A stretch of DNA of 64,000 nucleotides from Bidens hawaiensis (GCA_021521415.1 JAIQDT010005496.1:121009-185008); one strand, 5' to 3'. Shown: positions 45,411 to 58,540, counted from the first letter of the stretch. Program-made: numbers and translations. The notes: a model not told the origin generated them from the sequence alone.

Positions 45411-46117
45411 GGATATGTTTGGCAAGGAGCTTTTAGGGGCTTTAAGCTTCAAGCTTTTAAGAAAAAGCTCCTACCAACAAAAAGCCTTGTTTGGTTCAAT
45501 GGGCTTGAAGATTTTATATTAGGAGAAAAAGCTCTTTTTCTAAACGCTACTACTACTAGCGTTTGAGAAAAAGCTAGAAGCTTTTACAATTGAATTTACA
45601 ATTTTGGTACTTAAACTTTCATCAACTTTTGTTAATTTATATAATAGTTACGTATTTTACCCTTATTCAAAACTAACTACCCCCATGACTCTTTAAAAGT
45701 TCATAACTTTTTCATACGTTAATATTTTTTAAACACATTACATCATAAAAAGAGCATTTTATTATCTTTTAAACACATTACTGTATATTTTAGCTTTATT
45801 TCTTGATTTTCGCCACCGATTACACGCTTATTGCCTTTGCACGAAGTACACGTTTGCATTCGGGTTATGCGTGCAATAATATCAAGTGAATCACGTACCA
45901 ACACTAATTATGCGGTTGATGTCAGGTTGCGCGCGCACTCCGCCGCATCGCGCTGGTACCCAATTAGTTTTATTAAAAGCTCCAGCTACTCTGTCAAATA
46001 CCTAAATATACATCTATAAAGCTCCAGCTACTCTGCCAAACACCATATTTAAAAAGCTACAGCTAATAGCTACCAGCTTCTAGTTAACAGCCACCAGCTA
46101 GTATGCCAAACATACCC
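45411..46117. mobile_element. MITE of 707 bp with AAT flanks
   Basis: Terminal inverted repeats GGATATGTTTGGCA (left) and GGGTATGTTTGGCA (reverse complement of right), with AAT on both sides (45408-45410 and 46118-46120). It is rich in AGCTTTTA/TAAAAGCT and CCAGCTA. A three-base duplication and GG-TIR resemble PIF/Harbinger MITEs, though AAT is not the usual TWA target. Non-coding. Confidence 0.75.
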
Positions 46118-46130
46118 AATATGTTTCATC

Positions 46131-47262
46131 AATTCCTAATCCTGTTCGACTAATGTAGGAAAATATGGAGGCTCAATATGGCAAATTCCTAGAACTCGTT
46201 AAGAAATTGAACATTAACCTTCCATCCATAGAAGCCATTTCTCAAATGCCAAAATATGCAAATTTCTTAAAGGAGGTTCTGTCAAACAAGGGAAGCTAGA
46301 GGAAATATCACATGTGATACTTAATGAAGAATGCTCCGTCATTCCCCAGAACAAGCTTCCAAAGAAGATGACTAACCCAGGAAGTTTCACTATCCCTTGT
46401 TTGATAGGAAACTTATTTGTCAGCAATGCCTTAGCCAACCTAGGAGCTAATATCAACTTAATGCCTTATACGGTTTTCTCTAAGTTAGGACTTAGAGAAC
46501 CTAATCCAACTCATATGAGCATTGAACTAGCCGATAGATCAGTAAAATTCCCAAGAAGTAGATAGACACTTTTGTACGAATAAGTGTGTCTTTCCTGTTG
46601 ACTTCGTTATTCTAGACATGGACGAAGACACTTTTGTACTCCTTATCTTAGGAATACAATTCTTAGCTACCTCTGGAGTACTCATTGATGTTTGCACCGA
46701 CAAATTAACTCTCAAGGTAAAGGATGAAGAGGTAAATTTCAACATAGGCAAATCTATGCAACATCCACAGTACACCGATGATTCTGCATAATTCCTGGAT
46801 ATTTGTGAATCAATAGTGAGCTTTCATCAAAGGAAAACAATTGAAAAAGAAGCTTACGATACGCAATTGATCGAGGAGAAGCCACACCCCATCAATTCAA
46901 ATGATCAAGTTGTTGAAAAGGAGGAAAAAGAAGAGAGTAGCTCAGAGGAAACATTCAAAGAAGTAGATAGAGATCTAGAACCTAAAGCTAAATCCTATAT
47001 CAAAGATACGCCTAGTTTAGAACTTAATGAATTGCCCAAACACCGCGTGTACGCTTTCCTTGAAGGCAATTCTCGTTTTCCTGTTATCATTTCTTCCGAC
47101 TTTTCAAGCGATGAGAAAGAAAGATTATTCGACGTTCTCAAATTTCATAAGAAAGCCATCGCTTGGAAAATCATGGACATCAAAGGCATCAGCCCGTCAT
47201 TTTACACTCACAAGATTCCGATGGAAGAAGACTTCAAACCCATAGTGCAGCACCAGAGATGA
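46131..47262 (+). pseudogene. Athila F pol: protease region, broken
   Basis: Around 46160-46290: a segment with YGKFLELVKKLNINLPS and AISQMPKYANFLKE. Then 46314-46565 with EECSVIPQNKLPKKM, GSFTIPCLIG, ANLGANINLMPYTVFSKLGL and ADRSVKFPR, the Athila protease pattern. The usual catalytic DLGAS-type motif reads NLGANINL here, so the active-site Asp is replaced by Asn. A stop follows at 46562. The 46816-47262 frame is the acidic linker leading to RT (FHKKAIAWKIMDIKGISPSF). Confidence 0.8.
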
Positions 47263-48475
47263 CTAAATCCAAACATGGAAGACGTGGTGAACAAGGAAGT
47301 ACTCAAACTGCTTGAAGTAGGATTGATTTTCCCCATTTCCGATTCTCCTTGGGTAATTCCTATTCAAGTAGTTCCGAAGAAAGGAGGAATGATAGTATTC
47401 ACTAATGACAAGAATGAGCTAATTCCTTGAGAATCGTCACGGTATGGCGAGTTTGCATTGATTATCACAAACTCAACAATGTTACTAGGAAAGATCACTT
47501 TCCTCTCCTATTTATTGATCAGATGGTCGAGAGTCTATCAGGAAAAATGTACTATTGCTTTCTAGACGGGTTCTCTGGCTATTTTCAAATTCGAACCTCA
47601 TCTGAAGATCAGGATATAACAACGTTCACGAGTCCCTAAGGCACATTCGTTTACCGATGAATGCCCTTTGGGCTATGTCATGCTTCCATCTTTGGCGATT
47701 CCTTCGATCTATGTCTTGAAAATCTGAAGAAAATGTTAACAAGATGTGAGGAAGCCAACCTTGTGTTAAACTGGGAAAAATGTCACTTTCTGATTAAAAA
47801 AGATATTGTTCTCTGGCACAAAATCTCTTAAGCAGGATTAGAGGTGGATAGAGCCAAAGTAGAGACCAGTTCCAAACTTCCACCACCCACATATGTTAAA
47901 TCCATCCGTAGTTTCCTTGCCTATGTGGGTTTTTATCGTCGTTTCATCAAAGACTTTTCAAAGATACCCCCGGCCAATGACACAACTTCTTAAAAAGGAC
48001 TCTCCATTAATTTTCTCAGAAGACTTTTTGAATGCATTCCAAATTCTGAAGTTGTAGATGCTCTAATTTTGGTAGCTCCTGAATGGACATTACCATCGAG
48101 CTCATGTGTGATGCAAATGAGTTCGCATTTGTAGCAGTCTTATGACAAAGGAAAGATAAGCACTTTTATTCGATCTACTATGCCAGCAAGACTCTCAATG
48201 ATGCTCAAGAGAATTACACAACTACCAAGAAGGAGCTTTTAGCTGTGGTATTCGCTTTCGACAAATTTCGTTCTTATATAGTCCTTTCAAAAACCATCGT
48301 CTAAACCAATCACTCTATTATTAAGTACTTATTCACCAAACAAGATGCTAAAGACCCCGTCTGATCCGATGGATTTTCCTTCCACAAGAATTTGACATAA
48401 AAATCAAGGAGAAGATGGGTGTTGAAAATCTTGCAGCCGATCATCTTTCTTGTTCGGAATGACCAGCTTCATAGG
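47263..48475 (+). pseudogene. Athila F pol: reverse transcriptase and RNase H, broken
   Basis: RT fingers begin near 47275 (NKEVLKLLEVGLIFPISDSP, QVVPKKGGM). The 47427-47639 stretch gives WRVCIDYHKLN, HFPLLFIDQMVESLSGK and CFLDGFSGYFQI. The YXDD region near 47690 is degraded. Palm and thumb fragments continue (ANLVLNWEKCHF; SLIFSEDF-like), followed by RNase H fragments near 48110-48460 (CDANEFAF, NYTTTKKELLAVV). Frameshifts and stops are frequent. Confidence 0.75.
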
Positions 48476-49830
48476 ACATGATTGGGATCAAGATAAATGA
48501 CTGTTTCCGCCATGAATTTTTTATGCATATCCAAACACATAAAGGGCATCATCCTTGGTTCGCAGGCATCGCAAACTACAAAGCCAATGGAATCGTTCTC
48601 AAAGAAATGACCTATCAACGGTGGAAGGAATTCTTCTCTGATATAAAATATTACTTTTGGTAAGATCCTTACACATTCTCTGTAGGCGTTAATCATATCA
48701 TCCGAAGATGTGTGTATGGAGAAGAAGCACGCAAGATCCTGAAACAATGCCATGAATTAGGAGGTTTTCATGGAGCATCAGCAACTGCAAAGAAAATATT
48801 TGATGTCGGCTTCTATTGGCCTACCATATACCGAGAAACACATGAAATGGTTCGCTCATGCGATGCATGCCAACGTACTAGCAATATTTCATCCCGAAAA
48901 GAAATGCTACTAAGACAAATCCAGGTCTGCGAAATATTTGGCATTTGGGGCACCAACTTCATGGGGCCATTTCCAACATCATTTAGTCACTGTTACATCT
49001 TACCCAGTAGATTACGTGTCAAAATGTGTTGAAGCCCAAGCTTTACCCACTAATGATGCTAGGGTGGTGGTCAAATTTTTGAAGAAACTATTCTCTGATT
49101 TTGGTACTCCCAAGGCACTTATAAGCGATCGAGGAACACACTTCTGCAATAGGAAAATGGAAAAAAGTCTTGGCAAGATACGGAGTGCATCATCAACTTG
49201 CCACACCTTATCACCCGTAAACAAAGTTGTCAGGTGGAAGTAATAAATAGGGGTATCAAATGAATCTTGGAAAAAACTTTCAGTCATAATAGCAGAGTCT
49301 GGTCGGAAAAATTAGACGACGCCTTGAAGGCTTTCCTTAATGCTTACAAAACTCCTATAGGCACAACATAGTTCAAATTGGTGTACAGAAAGACATGTCA
49401 TCTTCTAGTTGAGGTAGAACACAAAGCATATTGGGCACTTAAAAATGCCAATCAAAAAACAGGTTCATGCGGCTACATGAGCTAGATGAATTAAGAATGG
49501 AAGCTTATGACATTTCAAGAATCTACAAGGGAAGGACAAAAACACTTTATGAATTATGATGCACATCTAAAAGGTGAAAAACAAATTTTAAGCAGGCGAC
49601 CAGGTACTCCTTTATAACTCTCACCTTCGTTTATTTCCTAAAAAACTGAAGTCTAGATGGTCCAGACCTTTTACGGTTAAGGAAGTTTTGAGCATGGAGC
49701 TGTAGAACTAGTCCAAAAGGATGGAAATAGCTTTAAGGTAAATATTCACCGGCTTAAACTTTATTTAGGAGAACCCGTAAAAACCATGATGAAGGTACTT
49801 AACCTCCATTCAATCAACTAAACCAACATA
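48476..49830 (+). pseudogene. Athila F pol: integrase, broken
   Basis: The 48712-49032 frame has the HHCC domain (CHELGGFHGASATAKKIF, ...SCDACQR) and the core start IWGTNFMGPFP, where the catalytic Asp of the usual DFMGPFP is Asn (AAC at 48955-48957). A frame change at about 48990 leads to CVEAQALPTNDARVVVKFLK and ISDRGTHFCN (second Asp present), then to a degraded third motif (CHTLSPVNK). The C-terminal part up to 49830 is recognisable only in pieces ([18 protein letters not shown]). Confidence 0.78.
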
Positions 49831-52200
49831 ACTATGAGTCAAGCTTTGACTTCGACAAAAATTTAGCATGTTTAGGATAGTTTTTATTTTTACTTTATAG
49901 GGATAAAAAAATAACAAAAATTAAAAACACGGCCATGATAACTTACCACGGCCGAGCCTAGTACAATTTCCTTGTAGTGATCGTTTCTGGCACTAATTCT
50001 GGCTCAGATTGTCCAGTTTCAGAGAAAACTTGCCAACATGGCCTTTATTTTGCAAACCACTGTCGTGCTAAGAGATCCTGGCAGATTATAAATGTGCATC
50101 ACCTCTTTGAGAGTTTTGCATACCTTCTAGCCACATTTCTCTAAACTTAACAGCCTCCAAAGATGCCGATGGCACTCCAACACTGAAAACCCGATAACCA
50201 ATCCACCAAAAAAGAAAAATATCAACCTGGTGAAGATTCTGCAAATTTAAGAGATGGCAAGAGAGCTAACCGACATGCTTGTTCAAAACAAACAACGAGT
50301 CCTAGCTCTGACTAAGACCGGGGAGGAAATGAAGACTGATCTTCGCGACATCAACGAGCAGATTCAAATCTAGTCCATCCGGCTAGGATTTTTTCTACCA
50401 CCACCACCTTTAGGTGGAAGTGACTCCTTTGGCGGAAATCTTTCCGGAGGAGGTTTTGGAGACCCTTTCTCCAACCTCTTTTAATTTGCTTGTTGATGAC
50501 TCAAGGGATTGTACTTAGGACTAGTGGTTAGGACCAACCGGGATTAACCTGGTTCCTTTGTTGTTTCCTTACTTGTTTTCTATTTCGTATGTTTTATTTT
50601 ATGTATTTTCTTGGATTAGTGTAATTTAGAAATTTTCTTTTATGAAATGAAATTTGGTTGTGTTTTAGGGATAAGATTTGCATACACTTAACCAACCGTC
50701 CAAAACCTCGACCATTACACGAGAGAAATTCAAAAAATCATGGCATGTCATAAAACACAGTCGTGTTTTGCTTAACACGGGCTATGGTTACCTTAGGAAT
50801 TTTACAACTTATCCTCTCTTCAATCGTATAAATTTCTGAAACCGGAATTTATGACACTCATCTAACATGGCCGTGTTTATGTCACCAAGTCCATGTTTTG
50901 CCCTCCTACGTGTCTATAAATGGCTATCACTCCTCATTATTTTGACATACCCCTTTTCATACATTCCTTCAAAAGAATTAACCACGGTGAGGAGAGGATG
51001 GAGGCCAAGTTATGGAAGACAAAGAGAGCTGCCTATATACGTAGTTCTGGAACTCAAGTGCCTACACGAGAGAATAGACGAGTTAGTATGTATCAACATG
51101 ATGGCAGAACAAAGGAACTGAGAGCTATACGATAATGTCAAAAAATTGCATTTCAAGCACTGTCATGTAGACCGAAGGATGGCCAAACTAGAGGAAAACC
51201 TCGAGATGCTTTCGGCCGAGCTTGCTTGCTTCAACCGGAACCAAGCCGCGAGTTCAACCCAAACCAATTTCGTGACAGGGCCCGCATATATGCAAACCTT
51301 ATTTGGAGGAGGACCGGGATTATTCGTGTAGTTTCTATTGGGTTTAGGATTTTAATTTGTCATTATTTGTACCTCTCGTTCTTTTTGTGCGTGTACTTGT
51401 TGATCCCTTTCATCAACGAAACTTCATTTACTTGTAAATTGATATACCTAACTCTTTCGGTGTCATTTCGGTCGTTAATAGCGTCCTAGATTCCAAAACG
51501 TTAAAAAAACAAAAAACGGGATCAAACCGGGTCAGCACGACCACGTCGAGTTGACCACGACCGTGTCGAGTCCGCCTAACGGGTTTTATCTTATAATCAT
51601 TCCCTTTTTTCACTTTTAACCACTCCACTCAAACCCTGGGCGATTTTCAGCCGGTTACATCAGTAATCTACCGATTTCTAACTACAATCATCAAGGTATG
51701 TCAACTTATTTCTTTCAATCTCACTCTAGGGCTCGGTTATACCCACTTCACATTCAAATCGGGTACAAACCAAACCCTAGGGCATAAGTTATTACAATAC
51801 TAGGGTTAAGTAGGTCAAATTGATATTTCTAAACTTGTTTTCATAGTTTATAAGATTATTTTGGCTAAAAAAGGGAAACGCAAACAAGTTTAAACAAGAT
51901 TTTGATCCACTTTGGTTGATTTTTGGTTTAGGTCGGATTCACCCCATTGACCGACCCAAGTCCGAACCTATTTGATTAGTTTGAAAAACCTCAGGGTTGA
52001 TACGCATGTTTGAGTCTTCGATTCCCCAAAATCGTGCAACATACGGGCCGCGTTTTGCTCAGACACAACCATGGTCAATCAGAAAATCAGCCGTCTCAGC
52101 ACGGGCCGTGTTTAACACGGTCGTGCCAAGTCTTTGGAACAAAACCTCAAATTTCTAAATTGTCAATGTTTTGACCCATCCTTCGCTCTAATCAAATAGG
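49830..52200 (+). other. Athila F post-pol region with two related modules
   Basis: Non-coding or weakly coding. Repeated ACGGCCGTG-like motifs occur near 49928-49955, 50750, 50870, 51540 and 52080-52125. Two short frames resemble each other in ending: about 50250-50480 (coiled-coil-like LVQNKQRVLALTKTGEEMKT, then Pro/Gly-rich end with FGDPFSNLF) and 51146-51331 (MAKLEENLEMLSAELACF, ending LFGGGPGLFV). The second is preceded by a TATA-like tataaat at 50915-50921. No known function. Confidence 0.45.
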
Positions 52201-53108
52201 ATGGTCAATTATGATGAATATGAGGATGTTGACCACCAGTATTTGTTATTCGCTGATGATCAATCCGAGGATATAGAAGCTTAAGAGAAATTTGAATTAA
52301 TGATGAATCGAGTGGAAGATCCGTTATACTTTGTTAGCAGAAGCACACTCTGAAGGTTGAACCAACTTGAGAGGTACGAGTCAGCAGTTACAGACCCATG
52401 GAGACGATTCCTCTCTAACGACAGGAAATCATACAACAAGCTTACATTGGAATTCCTAGCCATCTAGAATTAAGCAAAGGGCACTGTATCGTGATGACCC
52501 ATTCGATGAAGATATGTTAACTTTTAGGTTAGAAGGAGTATGGTTCAAATCGTCTTTGAGGAACTTCGGAGTGAGTTTGAGGATTTATACACGTGATGCG
52601 ACATAGACGGAAATGTGGCTCCCCGCGGGTTACTCTTTTCCAAGATAAGAGGGAAAAGAGACACAAAGGACTGCAAACCTATAAAAAAGAAAGGACACGT
52701 GAGACTGTTAACAGGAAATCCAGAAGCAGTCTACAACCTGAGTGTTTTCAAAAGCACTAAGCTACAAGATCCGCTTTTTAGGTACATTCACCACATTCTT
52801 AGTCTCACCATTACACCGGGCACTGAGAGTACAGGGGTCGTTAGTCTTACGGACCTTTGGGCTCTCTATTGTTTACATGATGTGTAAGATGTGGGAAAAG
52901 TGTGCAAGAAATATGGATATGAAGCTGTTCGGAGGAGGATGGATTGTGAAGCTATATGAGGCATACGGTATGGATCTTCATGGAATTGAGGGACCAAATC
53001 TGATCCAATTAGATTTACACATTTGCATGACTATGGAGATGGTGGTAAGGGTACCCAAAACAGAGGAGTATCGCATGGTGGATTCTCATGGGAAGGTCAG
53101 GGACCTAG
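52201..53108 (+). pseudogene. ATHILA ORF-1-like protein, N-terminal part, broken
   Basis: From the ATG at 52201 (MVNYDEYEDVDHQYLLF) in shifting frames: SYNKLTLEFLA near 52430, FDEDMLTFRLEG near 52510, then 52742-52887 with TKLQDPLFRYIHHILSLT and ESTGVVSLTDLWALYCLH. This order matches the third frame found after pol in Athila elements (the ATHILA ORF-1 family). At least four stops or frameshifts. Cut at 53108 by the 5.2 kb LTR insertion; the C-terminal tail resumes at 58332. Confidence 0.7.
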
Positions 53109-55017
53109 TGTGACATTTGTGACAAAACCAGATACATCTTAGTACTTGCAAACACGAATAAGTGTTTTACCGTTTATTGCGTAACGAACAAGAGAATAAC
53201 CGAACGGGTCTAGTTATAACCCGGATATCCCAAGGGGCCATCTATAAGTGATCTATGTCTATTATTAGCCAACAGATTAATATTAAGGCCTTAGTATGAT
53301 AGCAAACTAGTTAAACGAAAACATGCTCGTTTAACTACCCGCTATGGATTTAAACGCGGAAGATAGTTCCGAAACAAGTATTGTATCATCCGTTAAGCCG
53401 AAAAAGATCTACCAAACACTTGTTAAGGATGTTTTAAGTGATCCGTTTTCGCTCCGTTTGTCACACCCGATATATTTTTGTCGCCAAAAACCTAACCCGA
53501 AATAATCTTGGACTCGGGATTTCACATTCAGACACGCAAAATGAGACTAACCTGGGCCTAAAGGGGCCCCAAAATGTCCAGCCCGCCAAAGTGGAATTTT
53601 AACCCCCTGTAGTATATCTTTTTGATTAAGCTCCTTTAAACAACCATTTTCCAAAATATCCAAGTTCAGTAGCTGTCCAAGTTCTGTTCCATCAAAAAAA
53701 CACTAAAAACCTGGGTAAAAACATCATATATGATCAATTTTCATTCATTTAAACTCTTTTAATTACATGTAAACATAGTTTGATTATCTAAAATCACTCC
53801 TAGCCACTCAAAAACCCTAAAAATGAATCATAAACATATTTTGATCATAAACATTGTTAGGAATCAGAATCATACTCTTTTTTAGCCATAAACACGGATT
53901 AGAGGGCCTAAACGACGTTTTTACGGTTCAAAAGTTCGGTTTAAAGCCTTAACCGAAACCATAGCTTCTAAGGCTTTTATATTGATGATACATTATTGTT
54001 TTTTGATATAGGACTTATACTTAGATTATATTGAAGCACGAGAACCCGGAAATTGGATTAAGAGAGCGAAAACGGAAAAAACTGCAAAGGTAATGCTGAA
54101 ATGTTCGATTACGGGCTGCTTAGGTTAAGGTTGTGATGTGCAAATTTTTAGGTCATGAAATTTTGCAGAGACATCAGGGAACATATCATTGAGTCCCTGT
54201 CCAAATTTGGTAATTTTTCGACCATCTGAGAATATTTGGCGAATTTATTACCGATTTGGGGCCTTTATTTGGGAAAAATACTTAAAATGCTAGAAAGATT
54301 ATGAAATTTTGTGGGGAACTCAGATTTGACATATTATGATTACATATGATGTTTGGGCTCATTTGGAAAAACCTAAGTATGTTTTGTGCTATTGCGTTTA
54401 TTCGGATTTTCATAGTCATTTTTGGCTTGAAAATGGTATTTGAAAAAATTGTTAGCTTCTAGAATTGCTACATGTTATTTTGGAAGAGTTTTGATCACTC
54501 AGGAATTTTGGCGGACTTTTTGGAAATTATTTGGTATAAACGAATGATTTTCGGGTTAAACATAGCATGTAAAATGATTTTTTATAAATTTATAAATCAG
54601 TAAATAATTCCAGAAATATTTCTGTAAAAGTCTACATATTTTATTTGATAAGTGTCTAAATTTTCATGATCTGATGATTAACATATAATTAATTATGCTA
54701 ATTTGAAGATTATACAAATTCAATTCTGACGAAAACCGGCAAGAAACATATTTTCGGATTAATTATGTGAAAACGAACTTGGAATATCAGAACGTCAACA
54801 ACGATAAAGAAGCATATTTTTGGATTAATTATGTAAAAACGAACTTTTTGTGATAAATTTGGACAATTGGATAGATTGTGCGCGTTTTTCTCCAAATCAA
54901 ACTGAATAAACGGAAACGAGCCGCGTAGCGAATCCAGATCCCTAAATTGTGATCTTTCTTTATAACTTAATCATTTTATCAACCAAAACATTTACCCAAG
55001 CTTACGTCCCCATAACT

Positions 55018-56610
55018 TGTAATGCCCCGAACCCCCGGTACCCCACAGTTGGTAATCATTCAAAACACTCGTAAAAATAATTAAACTTAAAAACAATTCT
55101 TTTCATTAAAATAAGCATCATAGAGTATAATTCGGCGGAAAACGTAAATAATATAATAAGTTCCCAAAACCCGGGAATTTTGCCCAAAAACAACTAAATT
55201 ATCTTTTAAAAATTTTTAAAAGGAAATGTTTAATAATAAAGTCTTCAAATCTCGTATGCCCTTCACCGTCCAAGTAGCTTCGTGCATGCCCAAGCGATAA
55301 GGCATCCTCTTCTTAACTTGAAACTCACACTAACATGCACACAAAGTCAGCTTAAGCTGAGTGAGTTCAAGTTTTAAATAAGTAACAAAAGTTTTAATAA
55401 TCATTCCAACGGTTTTAAAACTGTAAACGGAATTACATCAGTTAGGTCATCACATTCAATAAACAATCATCCTTACGTATGAACATCTCTATACGTACAT
55501 TCCTATATATATATATATATATAACATTCAATAATAACATTCAGGACCGAGAAAATGTACAACCCAAACACGTAACATTCAGCGCATGCAAACACAAAGT
55601 AGGTATACGCAACATTCAGTAGTCGAGACGACTACAACATTCGCCAAATATTGGCCATTCTAATATATATATATATATATACATACACATATTCTTTAAC
55701 ATTCCAAGGCCTACCAATACTAGCAAGGCTATGTAAAATCGTTTGAAATAAATTATTAAATTTTTACCAGACTTTAATAAATGTCTTAGGTTTATAAAAA
55801 TATTTTTATTATATTTTTATATTGGACACAAAAATTATAAAAATTTCTCCAATACAGCAAGGTACGTGCAGCTATTTCAATGCGCAACAAAATGGTTTTA
55901 TTTTTATAAAATTCCTTACCAAATCAAATTAAACGATTCCAATTGGGTTTGGTTCTTAACTCAAAATACTAACTTCCAGAAGTGGAACCAACGAATTTAG
56001 ACCTGTAGAAAAAAGGTTATGACGTCGGGAAGACAGACCAGAATCCGTCATCCCGCATCAGCTTTGACACTCGATTTTATAAATTCATAAAAACCATTCA
56101 AATCTCGTCCAAAAATTACGTATTATACCTTTCTGGAAAGTAGACTCAAAGTAGAACATCATTGGATCAAGAATTGATCAAAAACAATGGATTTTCATAA
56201 CGTTACAGACCCTACAATAAATGTATACGAATCTGTCAGCAACCTATTATCATCAAAACTCGACCTTAACGACCAATTAAGGTGTAAAAGACATGGGGGA
56301 TCATAAAACCGACCTTGAATTGAAGCTTTCACGGTTGAAACTTGGCTGGGCAGAAGAAATACGAGCAAGGAGGGTCTTGGCTGCGATCGGGCGTTAGGAA
56401 TGAAGTTAGGGTTAGGGTAATTGTTTTATAAAAATAACAAGTTACATCCAAGTCCCTCCAAATTGAAACATAAGGCATTATGGAAGAAAAGTTAAATGGC
56501 TTAACGTACCGAGATGACGTAAAGGCTTCCGAGAAATGCCGAATAAATCCCGAGAATTATACATACTCTACAAGCTTTAATTCTTGAAACCGGAATTAGC
56601 GGGCGTTACA
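55018..56610 (-). mobile_element. 1.6 kb solo LTR with TSD TAACT, related to element B
   Basis: Ends TGTAATGCCCCG and GCGGGCGTTACA with TAACT on both sides (55013-55017 and 56611-56615). The left and right parts match the 4.1 kb insertion at 13162-17282: ACAGTTGGTAATCAT, GCTGAGTGAGTTCAAGTTTT, the 'gtcatcccgcatca' stretch and others. Orientation is minus by comparison with the LTRs of A, C and H. No internal region, so an LTR-LTR recombination product. Confidence 0.92.
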
Positions 56611-57175
56611 TAACTGTCTTCCAAACGCGTAAACGAGCAACTTGTGACAGCTGGTGAAACGGGGAACCTACGCCAAGTTCGATTTTAAACATTAGACATT
56701 GAACAACATCATAATCTAAACCTACTGACACTTTCTGGGTGTAACAGCTATACCCAGATTAGCTATACAGCCCAGTCTAATATTAGGATTATAATAATAT
56801 TAAAATATTAATATTATTATAATATTAATTATAGGGAATAAGTGATAGCAAGGGAAACGAACCCCGAGCTGACCTCGCACTGAGTGCCTATAAAACCGTG
56901 AGTTTCATGACCCCTCTTTTCAAATTGTTTACGAACTTTTTGGGGTGAAAAATATATTTATATACGTTATCTACCTGGAAATGGTTCAGGATATGAATTG
57001 TCTGAACGTTTACATACAAAAATTCCCTACAAACATAACGATTCATTATGTGCGAATGTATGGTGAATAGTATTCTTGAATCACAAATTAAGTAAATATG
57101 GTACGAATACCAATACATAATGAAATTACACGTGACAACACGTTAATACAAATATGTTGTGTATTGTTAAAAATA

Positions 57176-57345
57176 GCGTGGTCTGTAACGGCCATGGGTG
57201 AATAACGTGGTCTGTAAAGTCCATGGGTGAATAACGTGGTCTGTAACGTCCATGGGTGAATAACGTGGTCTGTAAAGGCCATGGGTGAATAACGTGGTCT
57301 GTAACGGCCATGGGTGAATAACTTTGTCAGTAATGACCATGGGGC
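57176..57345. repeat. 29 bp minisatellite, about six copies
   Basis: The unit CGTGGTCTGTAACGGCCATG followed by GGTGAATAA repeats with small variants (aaagtcc, aacgtcc, aaaggcc); the last copy is degenerate. Confidence 0.92.
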
Positions 57346-57815
57346 TATTGTGGGCGGAAGGGGGGCCACAATAGTACCAAACTAAAGTTTAGTATGGCCT
57401 ATGAGCCAAGTTCTGCTGCAACTTAATAAACTAAGTTATGGCCTATGAGCCAAGTTCTACTACAACTAAACAAACTATCTTGATTATGATATGAATGTTA
57501 AGAAAATAATGTGATTATGCGTATTGTGGGCAGATGGGGAGCCACTGTGTTTGGTGAAACGTGATAAATACTATATGTATGTGTGTCAATATGCATGCTA
57601 TGTGAACAGGTGTAGAAAATACTATGTGTAGAAAATACTAATTATTGTGTGTGTACTGTGTAATGTTTGAGTTTACGTGGAATCATTATGGGCGAAAGGG
57701 GAGCCAAAGTGGTTGATGTTACGAGGAACCGTTATGAGCGGAAGGGGACCAAAGTGGTTGACTTTATGTGGAACTATTGTGGGCGGAAGGGGGGCCACAG
57801 TGGTTGATTAAATAT
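57340..57815. repeat. Interspersed GGGCGGAAGGGGGGCCA boxes
   Basis: Five or more copies of a box like TTGTGGGCGGAAGGGGGGCC followed by ACA, at about 57346, 57520, 57690, 57735 and 57778, often with 'agtggttga' after it. A tandem pair 'atggcctatgagccaagttct' lies at 57394 and 57437. Confidence 0.8.
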
Positions 57816-58331
57816 GGAAAAATGGAAACACGCAATACGGACAAACAATCACGATTTTATCGTGATTTCAAACTTATATTATTAATTTACATGTGTGCAT
57901 ATGTACACACAAGGATACGACTTTACATATATACACAAACATAAATACATAATTTTACATACGCGCATACATATAAACTATGACTGTGTGGTACGCAGAA
58001 CTGATTTCGTTAAAACATATGAAAGTCACCAACTATTCGTAGTTGATCGTTTTTAAACATGCTTTTCAGGTAATCAGAAAGGTGGAATAGATTGCTTATG
58101 TGTTTCGTATTCGGATTGTGAACGATGCTGTGAGCATTTGAGTTAGAAGTAAAGTAGTTGAAGAGCTAGTTTTGATTGTATAACCTAGTTTGTAAAAGAT
58201 GTTAGAACGATGCAATATATTGTAAATTAGTTAGTAATGCTTCTTTATGAATAATGCATTTGATACCAGTTGTATCTGTTACATTTCCGTTTTATGCTTC
58301 CGCAAATCGCTTAACGGGGTGTGACACCTAG

Positions 58332-58540
58332 AGCTCCCTGTTGAGCAGGATGATGGCATGCAATTAGCTCAGGTACACCGTACCCGCCGACGCCCAGACA
58401 CCCCACACACAGACTATGGTGCAGGACCATCCCAGCCCGACCCATACTCTTTTGCGGGCCACCACCATCTGTTGAACACCCCTTTTGACCACCTTGAGGG
58501 AGATGTAAGGTACCTTAAGGAGCGGATGGATAGTCATTGA
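58332..58540 (+). pseudogene. ATHILA ORF-1-like protein, C-terminal tail
   Basis: Pro/Asp-rich tail (RRRPDTPHTDYGAGPSQPDP, then FDHLEGDVRYLKERMDSH and stop). It directly follows the CCTAG duplication, so it continues the frame interrupted at 53108. The heptad-like end is typical of these proteins. Confidence 0.65.

Larger units (their letters stand above)
53109..58326. mobile_element. 5.2 kb LTR-only insertion with TSD CCTAG
   Basis: Ends TGTGACATTTG (53109) and GGGGTGTGACA (58326); target duplication CCTAG at 53104-53108 and 58327-58331. Without the nested solo LTR (55018-56610) it is about 3.6 kb. No pol or gag motif and no internal copy of its ends found, so it reads as a large solo LTR. 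Minisatellites fill the right third. Confidence 0.85.

Noticed and set aside
57088..57369. 93-codon frame with HGRYRPRYSP repeats
   Set aside because: Translation of the 29 bp minisatellite.
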